This document shows, one piece after another, positions 1 to 7,457 of a DNA stretch of 7,457 nucleotides (position 1 is the first letter of the stretch; every line of letters begins with the position of its first letter). Position numbers and translations under genes: made by a program. Below the pieces are notes generated by a model. It saw only the letters and a list, made by a program, of their open reading frames with translations, searched no databases and was not told where the DNA came from. Origin of the DNA: Bacteroides sp. (GTDB lineage: Bacteria > Bacteroidota > Bacteroidia > Bacteroidales > Bacteroidaceae); contig DXOJ01000251.1 in the NCBI GenBank assembly GCA_019412865.1, positions 1-7,457 of the forward strand, in the 5' to 3' direction.

Positions 1-44
1 GGATACTGTTTCCGTACAATATTCCGCAGATGGGCACTTTTTAA
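1..44 (+). CDS. Possible 3' end of an upstream gene (partial, unidentified)
   Basis: The frame starting at base 3 reads ILFPYNIPQMGTF and stops with TAA at 42-44, 33 bases before the esterase start. Its codons (CTG, CCG, CAG, GGC) are common in Bacteroides genes. The other two plus frames are also open at the edge: one reads DTVSVQYSADGHFLRDD and stops at 53-55, the other stops at 64-66. The choice of frame is therefore a preference, not a demonstration. If real, this is the tail of the preceding gene of the same operon. Too little is present to assign a family. Confidence 0.35.
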   Translation, partial: ILFPYNIPQMGTF

Positions 45-77
45 GGGACGACTAAATATAATATAGAAAGATAGTAA
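45..77 (+). promoter_or_regulatory. A/T-rich leader before the esterase gene
   Basis: This short leader is mostly A and T just before the ATG and has no strong Shine-Dalgarno match; GAAAG at 66-70 is the only weak purine run. A-rich, weakly structured leaders are usual for Bacteroidetes translation starts. I found no match to the Bacteroides -33 TTTG / -7 TAnnTTTG promoter anywhere in bases 1-77. The gene is therefore more likely read from an upstream promoter, as part of an operon, than from one here. Confidence 0.35.
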
Positions 78-2003
<1,926 letters not shown>

Positions 2004-2010
2004 AAATGAT

Positions 2011-3396
2011 ATGAATCTGAAAGCAAAACTTGTGGCGGCATTATTGCTGCTTGGAGGTGCTCTACCCCATGAGGCAGGAGCGCAAAATCCGTTTGTGCAA
2101 ACCTGTTATACGTCAGACCCTGCTCCTATGGTGCATGATGGCACATTGTATGTCTATACGGGACATGATGAAGATAAGGCTGATTTTTTCTGGATGCAGG
2201 AATGGCGCGTGTATTCTACCAAAGATATGGTGAACTGGACCGATCACGGCTCTCCTCTTGCCATCGAATCATTCGACTGGGCGGACGACCGTGCCTGGGC
2301 AGCACAGTGCATCGAACGTAATGGTAAGTTTTATTGGTATGTCTGCCTGCATTCCAAACTTTCCAATACGATGGCAATCGGTGTTGCGGTAGGCGATTCG
2401 CCTGTCGGTCCTTTTAAAGATGCCATCGGCAAACCGCTTCATGACGGGAGCTGGGATTATATAGATCCTACCGTATATATAGATGATGACGGTCGTGCTT
2501 ATCTGTATTGGGGAAATCCGAATATCTATTATGCAGAATTGAATGAAGATATGATTTCTTTGAAAGGTGGAGTGGGCAAACTGGAACAGACTGTTGAGAG
2601 CTTTGGTGCACCTAATCCGGAAAAGCGTGTCAAAGGTGTTAAGTATAAAGATACTTATACAGAAGGTCCATGGCTTCATAAACGGGAAGGAAAATACTAT
2701 CTTCTTTATGCTGCCGGAGGTGTACCCGAACATATTGCCTATTCCATGAGTGACGGACCTCTTGGTCCGTGGAAGTATATGGGAGAAATCATGCCTTTAC
2801 AAGATACGGGTTCGTTTACTAACCATTGTGGAGTGATAGACTATAAAGGCAATTCTTATTTCTTCTATCATACGGGTAAGCTGCCGGGTGGTGGAGGCTT
2901 CGGGCGAAGTGCGGCGGTGGAGCAATTTAAGTATAATGCTGACGGTACTTTCCCGATTATTAATGCTACCCGGGAAGGGGTGTCACCGGTAGGTATGCTC
3001 AATCCTTACGAAAGGGTGGAAGCTGAAACTATTGCGTTTTCTGAAGGTGTGAAGTCTGAACCCAATGCGAAAACCGGTATATATATATCTGAAATTCATA
3101 ATGGAGATTATATAAAGGTACGTGAAGTGGATTTCGGCAAAAAATCCCCCAAATGGTTTACTGCTACCGTTGCCAGTGCCCTTCGTGGCGGGACACTTGA
3201 AGTACGTACAGACAGTATAAGCGGACCATTAGTTGCGGAACTGACTATTCCTTCAACGGGAGGTTGGGAATGCTGGAAAACATTGCAGACTGATATTGTA
3301 AAACCGGTCACAGGAATACAAGATATTTATTTTGTATTCAAAGGACGTAAAGGCTGCAAACTGTTTAACTTTGATTGGTACAAGTTTAACAGATAA
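2011..3396 (+). CDS. Secreted GH43 glycosidase with C-terminal CBM6-like module (probable arabinofuranosidase/xylosidase)
   Basis: This 461-residue protein starts at ATG 2011, 7 bases after the esterase stop. That start gives a clean signal peptide ending at Ala24 (AGA before QNPFVQ). An upstream TTG at 1978 is in frame but would overlap the esterase and place a polar stretch before the signal, so it is rejected. Residues about 30-330 are a five-bladed GH43 propeller. The expected catalytic residues are visible: general base Asp36 in SDPAP, pKa-modulating Asp152 in DYIDPTVYIDDDG, and general acid Glu218 in YTEGPWL. His272 in TNHCG fits the conserved propeller-core His. Residues about 333-461 look like a CBM6 beta-sandwich, beginning YERVEAE and ending in NFDWYKF, and would bind xylan or a similar glycan. 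GH43-CBM6 proteins commonly remove arabinose from arabinoxylan, but GH43 also contains xylosidases and arabinanases, so specificity is open. The short gap implies co-transcription and probably coupled translation with the esterase. Confidence 0.88.
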   Translation: MNLKAKLVAALLLLGGALPHEAGAQNPFVQTCYTSDPAPMVHDGTLYVYTGHDEDKADFFWMQEWRVYSTKDMVNWTDHGSPLAIESFDWADDRAWAAQCIERNGKFYWYVCLHSKLSNTMAIGVAVGDSPVGPFKDAIGKPLHDGSWDYIDPTVYIDDDGRAYLYWGNPNIYYAELNEDMISLKGGVGKLEQTVESFGAPNPEKRVKGVKYKDTYTEGPWLHKREGKYYLLYAAGGVPEHIAYSMSDGPLGPWKYMGEIMPLQDTGSFTNHCGVIDYKGNSYFFYHTGKLPGGGGFGRSAAVEQFKYNADGTFPIINATREGVSPVGMLNPYERVEAETIAFSEGVKSEPNAKTGIYISEIHNGDYIKVREVDFGKKSPKWFTATVASALRGGTLEVRTDSISGPLVAELTIPSTGGWECWKTLQTDIVKPVTGIQDIYFVFKGRKGCKLFNFDWYKFNR

Positions 3397-3405
3397 ACAT
3401 GCTAG

Positions 3406-3445
3406 AGAGCAGTTGGGTTACTCTTCTTTTTTACTCAACTGCTCT
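3406..3445. terminator. Inverted repeat between convergent genes, probable bidirectional terminator
   Basis: The arms AGAGCAGTTGGGT (3406-3418) and ACTCAACTGCTCT (3433-3445) pair over 13 positions with one G·U, around a 14-base loop. The hairpin lies just after the GH43 stop and overlaps the last codons and stop of the oppositely oriented HTCS gene. It can fold in transcripts from either strand. The following T run is short on the plus strand (TTT at 3445-3447) and also weak on the minus strand, so it is not a textbook intrinsic terminator. It may instead mainly stabilise the 3' ends. Confidence 0.6.
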
Positions 3446-6400
3446 TTCATATACATTGAAGGCGGCATTCCATACAATTCTTTGAATGTTGTCGAGAAAT
3501 TATTAGGATCAGTGAATCCTGTTAACATGGCTATTTCGGATATGGTATGCTGTTTTTCGGACAATAGACGAGCGGCTTCTTTTAAACGTATATTACGTAT
3601 AAAGTCACGGGTTGTCTGGTTGGTGAGCTCTTTGAGTTTCCTGTGAAGATGTACGCGGCTGATACCTACCTCGGTGGTGATTGTCTCTATTGTCAAGTTA
3701 GGGTTACCGATGTTTTCATTGATCACTTTCATAATACGTTCCATCAATTTCTCATCGGGTGATTTCACTTCCAGTTTCTGAACCTTGTTCTCCAGATTTT
3801 GCTGGCCTGTAAATACTTTGCGTAACTGCTGCCGTGTATTAATCAGATTTTCTACCGTCTTTTGCAGAATTTCGATATTGAATGGCTTCATGATATAGGC
3901 GTCGGCTCCTGTATTCAGACCTTCAAGGTTGTCTTCTTCCCTCGTTTTCGCAGTAAGCAAAATGACTGGGATATGGTTGAGGTTTACATTCTGCTTGATC
4001 TTCCGGCATAAGGTAAGTCCGTCCATTTCGGGCATCATGATGTCACTAATGACTAAATCCGGAGCCTTTTTAAATATTTGCTCTAATGCTTCTTTACCAT
4101 TACGGCTTTCCATGATATGAAATTTGTCCCCGAATTCCTTCGCTATATAATTTCGGATTTCTTCGTCGTCTTCTACAACTAATACGCGATATTTAGTTTT
4201 TACCCTGACTTTCTTTTCTTCCTCATTTTCTATAATGGGAGAGATGACAGGAACAGTTGGTACGGTTACTGTTACCTTTTGCTCATTGTTGTCAACTTCT
4301 TCAGGTCGTAGATGCTTGTTACCCAACGGTAATCGGATAATAAAACGGCAACCCGGTTGTTCTTTATTATTTTCTACATAGATAATTCCATGATGTAATT
4401 CCACTAATGAACGAGTCAGATGTAATCCTATTCCCGTTCCGCCTTTCGGATTCTGTTGGCTGTTACGGATCTGATAGAAACGTTCGAAGATATGTTCTTT
4501 TTCCTGTTCATCGATACCTGTTCCGGTATCTGCGATAATTATTTCGGCATATTGTTTCAAGGGATCGGGTAGTGTATTATCTTCTCCCGTACGGATGGTA
4601 ATATCTATGTTTCCTTTTTCAGGAGTAAACTTGAAGGCATTAGACAGAATATTCAGGATAATCTTATCAAAATTACCTGTGTCTACCCATACATTCAGTT
4701 CCCGGAGCGTACTGTGAAGTTGTAGCCGGATATTCTTTGTATTTGCCTGTTGACCGAAAGTTGTACATAAATCTTCTATAAAAGGAATAATATTGGTCTC
4801 CCGGAACATCAGGAACATTTGTCCTTTATCAATTTTCCGAATATCCATTAGTTGATTGACAAGATTCAGAATACGTTCCGCATTTCTGTAGATAATATGA
4901 TATATTTTCAGGCGTTCATTGTTCTCCTCATTCTTAATCAGTTTCTGTAGAGGACTGATGATTAGAGACATCGGAGTGCGTATCTCATGAGAGATGTTGA
5001 TAAAGAACTGCAATTTTGCTTCATTGATTTGTTCGGCATGGATATGTTGCAGCATTTCCTGATGCATTCTGTACCGATGTCTGATCTGAAGAATAATGAT
5101 AAATATAATGGTCAGTAATAATAAGGAGTAGATAACTTTGGCCCACCATGAAGCATACCATGCAGGAGATATAAAGATGGTAATTTCTTTTATATTTGAA
5201 TACACAGTGTTGTCTTTTGCTCTGATTTTAAAGTTATAGGTACCGGGTTTCAGATTGCTGAATGAGATACGGTTTACACCTTTGGGCAAACTAATCCATT
5301 TTTCATCGTTGATAGAATAAAGGTAGTTGATGTGTTCGGGGGCATTTAATTCCAGAGTGGCAAACTCGATACTGAACACATTGTCTTTATGGGATAGATA
5401 AAACTCTTTAGCGTTGAATACAGGGCAGTTGATAATATTGTGAATACCGGATTTCATTCCTTTTCTAACCGGATTGTTATGCAGGAAAAAGTCGGTAATC
5501 CGGATATTCCATGTTTTTGCCGGATTGATAATGTCTTGCGGATTGAAATAGGTGATACCATTCATTCCGCCAAACCAGATAATACCTTGTTTATCTTTGA
5601 AGGAGGCATTCTTGTAGAACTCATTTCCCTGTAATCCGTCGCTGACATAATAATTGATAAATTTGTCGTTTTTCTTTTGGAATTGGGAAATTCCGGCATT
5701 GGTGCTTATCCAAAGAAAATCTTTTCCGTCTCCTTGTATGGCATATATTGTATTACTGGGCAATCCGTCTGCAGTCGTATAAGTGGTTAGTTCTTTCGTT
5801 TTTTTATTCCAACCGGATAATCCTTCGGAACTGCCCAACCAGACAACTCCGTCGGCATCTTCAAAGATTGAATAAATAACATTTTGTGAGAGTATCTTAT
5901 GACTTTGAAAATCAGGACTGTCAAGGTCTATACAGTTGACGCCGTCATAAGTTCCGACATACAGCTTATTATCATCGGAATAATGGAGGCAACCTATCCA
6001 TTCGTTGATTAGAGATGTCTGAGATTGTACGGATGTAAATTCTTTCGTTTTCAGGTCATAGTAGAACAAACCGAATCCCATTGTCGCAATCCAAAGACGC
6101 TTGTTTTTATCTTCTGCGAAATCATATACACGTTGTATATAGTTGTTGTTCTTATCTACCAGTTTGTACTGGTAATCGCATAATCCTGTCTGTTTGTTCA
6201 GTTTTCCCATACCGTTGATAAATGAACCAATCCACATATTGTGTTCGGAGTCTTCATACAATTTAATAACAGTTGAGGGTACTGAATGAGGATGGGTGGT
6301 GTGTGAGAAATGTTTTGCCGGCTCCAATTTTTCTGTAAGGGCATAAATACCGTCGTTATCCGTTCCCACCCATAGAGTCCCGTTATTATCTTTGCAGAAC

Positions 6401-7437
6401 GAAGTAATGCAACAGGAGCCTATGCAATTTTTATCTGTTGATTTATGTCCGATATACTTAAAGCTGTTGGTGCGGGCTGGGATTAATATAACTCCTTTCT
6501 GATAAACAGCTAACCATAAGTTACCCGAATTGTCCTTTAGGATGGAGTGTATTTTCGAGTTCCCCGAATCGAAATAATTATTGTCAAACTTGTATTCGGA
6601 GATTTCGTGTGTTCGGATATTATAAATGGCTACTCCCTTGCCGTCAGTGCCGATATACAATTCATTGGGTATACCGGAATAAAGGAAGCAAACAGGAAGT
6701 TCTCCTTTCTCTTTCAAATCGACCGGAACAAAGGTTTTGCGTTCTTTATCGTAAATGAATAGTCCTTTTCGTATACTTCCTACATAAATGTTGCCTCGTT
6801 GATCCTCACATATACTTTTGACGTATCCGTTGTCTTTAGACAAGTGTAACGTAAGCTGATTGTCGGGAGTGAGTTGATATACTCCTTCTTCCCCTTTTGC
6901 CATCCATACATTTTGTTTTTTATCCTCAAACAGGCTTCCGGGTGAAGTGACTGCAATATCGACTTTCCGGACAGTCAACAGATGGTCTTTGATGTCCAGC
7001 TTGCACAACACATTTCCGGATACCCATATCTCTCCGTTTTTTCGCTCGATGAAAGAATTAATGTTGCTTTCAAGCGTTTCTCCGGTATCTTCCAATTTGG
7101 CAAGTGGAGTAAAATTGTCCGTGGCCGGATCATACATTTGAATTCCTATATATGTGCCGATAAGCAAATGACCTTTGCTGTCTTCAAAAACAGTACGAAC
7201 AAAATTGTGGGCTAACGAATGTTCGTTATTGGGCTCATGTTTGTATATGGTAAATTTAGCACCGTCATAACGGTTCAGACCATCTTCTGTTGCAATCCAA
7301 ATGAAACCGTTCCGGTCTTGATATATTTGATTAATCAGACTACTGGAGAGCTCTTTGTCAGTAGTGAATAACTTAGGAGATTGCCCGTTGCATAACAAAG
7401 AAAACAATAATAATAGAAAAGTGAATACATTTTTCAT
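3418..7437 (-). CDS. Hybrid two-component system sensor/regulator (HTCS), AraC-type
   Basis: One 1339-residue polypeptide combines sensor kinase and response regulator. A signal peptide or anchor occupies residues 1-19. Residues about 30-635 hold 14 repeats of the form xxIxxDxxGxIWxGTxxGLxxYD, enough for two seven-bladed periplasmic propellers. A Y_Y_Y immunoglobulin-like domain follows (about 685-756), then one membrane helix near 763-785. The cytoplasmic part has a HisKA domain with phosphoacceptor His817 in ISHEIRTP. Its HATPase_c domain shows Asn933 in the N box, DTGTG at 970-974 and GGTGIGL at 999-1005. A proline/valine-rich, then acidic/basic linker spans about 1041-1082. The receiver (about 1083-1200) has Asp1090/Asp1091, phosphoacceptor Asp1132, Thr1162 and Lys1184. 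A C-terminal AraC-type double helix-turn-helix covers about 1235-1335. All phosphorelay residues expected for activity are present. HTCSs usually bind an oligosaccharide in the periplasm and activate the linked PUL; here the adjacent esterase/GH43 operon suggests a xylan-derived ligand, which is inference. The gene converges on that operon, so it is transcribed separately. Confidence 0.96.
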   Translation of the reverse strand: MKNVFTFLLLLFSLLCNGQSPKLFTTDKELSSSLINQIYQDRNGFIWIATEDGLNRYDGAKFTIYKHEPNNEHSLAHNFVRTVFEDSKGHLLIGTYIGIQMYDPATDNFTPLAKLEDTGETLESNINSFIERKNGEIWVSGNVLCKLDIKDHLLTVRKVDIAVTSPGSLFEDKKQNVWMAKGEEGVYQLTPDNQLTLHLSKDNGYVKSICEDQRGNIYVGSIRKGLFIYDKERKTFVPVDLKEKGELPVCFLYSGIPNELYIGTDGKGVAIYNIRTHEISEYKFDNNYFDSGNSKIHSILKDNSGNLWLAVYQKGVILIPARTNSFKYIGHKSTDKNCIGSCCITSFCKDNNGTLWVGTDNDGIYALTEKLEPAKHFSHTTHPHSVPSTVIKLYEDSEHNMWIGSFINGMGKLNKQTGLCDYQYKLVDKNNNYIQRVYDFAEDKNKRLWIATMGFGLFYYDLKTKEFTSVQSQTSLINEWIGCLHYSDDNKLYVGTYDGVNCIDLDSPDFQSHKILSQNVIYSIFEDADGVVWLGSSEGLSGWNKKTKELTTYTTADGLPSNTIYAIQGDGKDFLWISTNAGISQFQKKNDKFINYYVSDGLQGNEFYKNASFKDKQGIIWFGGMNGITYFNPQDIINPAKTWNIRITDFFLHNNPVRKGMKSGIHNIINCPVFNAKEFYLSHKDNVFSIEFATLELNAPEHINYLYSINDEKWISLPKGVNRISFSNLKPGTYNFKIRAKDNTVYSNIKEITIFISPAWYASWWAKVIYSLLLLTIIFIIILQIRHRYRMHQEMLQHIHAEQINEAKLQFFINISHEIRTPMSLIISPLQKLIKNEENNERLKIYHIIYRNAERILNLVNQLMDIRKIDKGQMFLMFRETNIIPFIEDLCTTFGQQANTKNIRLQLHSTLRELNVWVDTGNFDKIILNILSNAFKFTPEKGNIDITIRTGEDNTLPDPLKQYAEIIIADTGTGIDEQEKEHIFERFYQIRNSQQNPKGGTGIGLHLTRSLVELHHGIIYVENNKEQPGCRFIIRLPLGNKHLRPEEVDNNEQKVTVTVPTVPVISPIIENEEEKKVRVKTKYRVLVVEDDEEIRNYIAKEFGDKFHIMESRNGKEALEQIFKKAPDLVISDIMMPEMDGLTLCRKIKQNVNLNHIPVILLTAKTREEDNLEGLNTGADAYIMKPFNIEILQKTVENLINTRQQLRKVFTGQQNLENKVQKLEVKSPDEKLMERIMKVINENIGNPNLTIETITTEVGISRVHLHRKLKELTNQTTRDFIRNIRLKEAARLLSEKQHTISEIAMLTGFTDPNNFSTTFKELYGMPPSMYMKEQLSKKEE

Positions 7438-7457
7438 AGTTATAGATCGTTGTTTGT
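7438..7457 (-). other. Leader fragment of the HTCS gene, promoter not included
   Basis: Read on the minus strand, only ACAAACAACGATCTATAACT precedes the ATG. It has no Shine-Dalgarno motif and is too short to contain a recognisable Bacteroides promoter. The regulatory region of the HTCS gene lies beyond the right edge. Confidence 0.4.

Noticed and set aside
1..77. Promoter search before the esterase gene.
   Set aside because: No TTTG or TAnnTTTG element was found, and the preceding bases look like the end of a coding frame.
3077..3087. Short TA-dinucleotide run (TATATATATAT) in the GH43 gene.
   Set aside because: It encodes ordinary residues (Ile-Tyr-Ile) at the start of the CBM6 region, is only about 11 bases long, and shows no sign of phase variation or frameshift.
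3332..3646. Plus-strand open frame of 104 codons across the convergent junction.
   Set aside because: It overlaps the CBM6 end in another frame and runs antisense to the HTCS AraC domain. Both overlapping genes have strong family evidence.

Overview
The window looks like a piece of a Bacteroidales chromosome, most likely a gut Bacteroides or close relative, at the end of a polysaccharide utilisation locus (PUL). The strongest evidence is a 1339-residue hybrid two-component system (HTCS), an architecture characteristic of Bacteroidetes. Alongside it are two tightly linked secreted carbohydrate-active enzymes. The leaders are A/T-rich and lack strong Shine-Dalgarno motifs, which also fits. No species can be named from the sequence alone.

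Layout. Bases 1-44 probably hold the last codons of an upstream gene, but all three plus frames are open at the edge, so this is uncertain. Bases 78-2003 (+) encode a secreted double esterase: a CE6/SASA-type SGNH acetylesterase, then an E-set linker domain, then a CE1-type alpha/beta-hydrolase esterase. Only 7 bases later, 2011-3396 (+) encodes a secreted GH43 glycosidase with a C-terminal CBM6-like module. Bases 3418-7437 (-) encode the HTCS, which converges on the enzyme operon. The 21-base gap between the two stop codons, plus the end of the HTCS gene, contains a strong inverted repeat that probably acts as a bidirectional terminator. The HTCS start lies 20 bases from the right edge, so its promoter is outside the window. 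No stretch of more than 300 bases lacks a gene. I see no tRNA, rRNA, CRISPR array, insertion sequence or attachment site.

How the genes fit together (inference from families and linkage). The fused esterase would remove acetyl groups and probably feruloyl or other acyl groups from decorated xylan. The GH43-CBM6 enzyme would remove arabinose, or possibly xylose. The HTCS would sense a released oligosaccharide in the periplasm through two seven-bladed propellers, and its AraC-type DNA-binding domain would switch on the locus. Acylated arabinoxylan is therefore the best substrate guess. No SusC/SusD pair or backbone-cleaving xylanase is visible, so the window is only one end of a presumed larger locus. 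The parts are recognisable and I see no wholly new system. The points most worth checking are the fused esterase, the sharp base-composition change between the two enzyme genes, and the terminator hairpin shared by the convergent genes.
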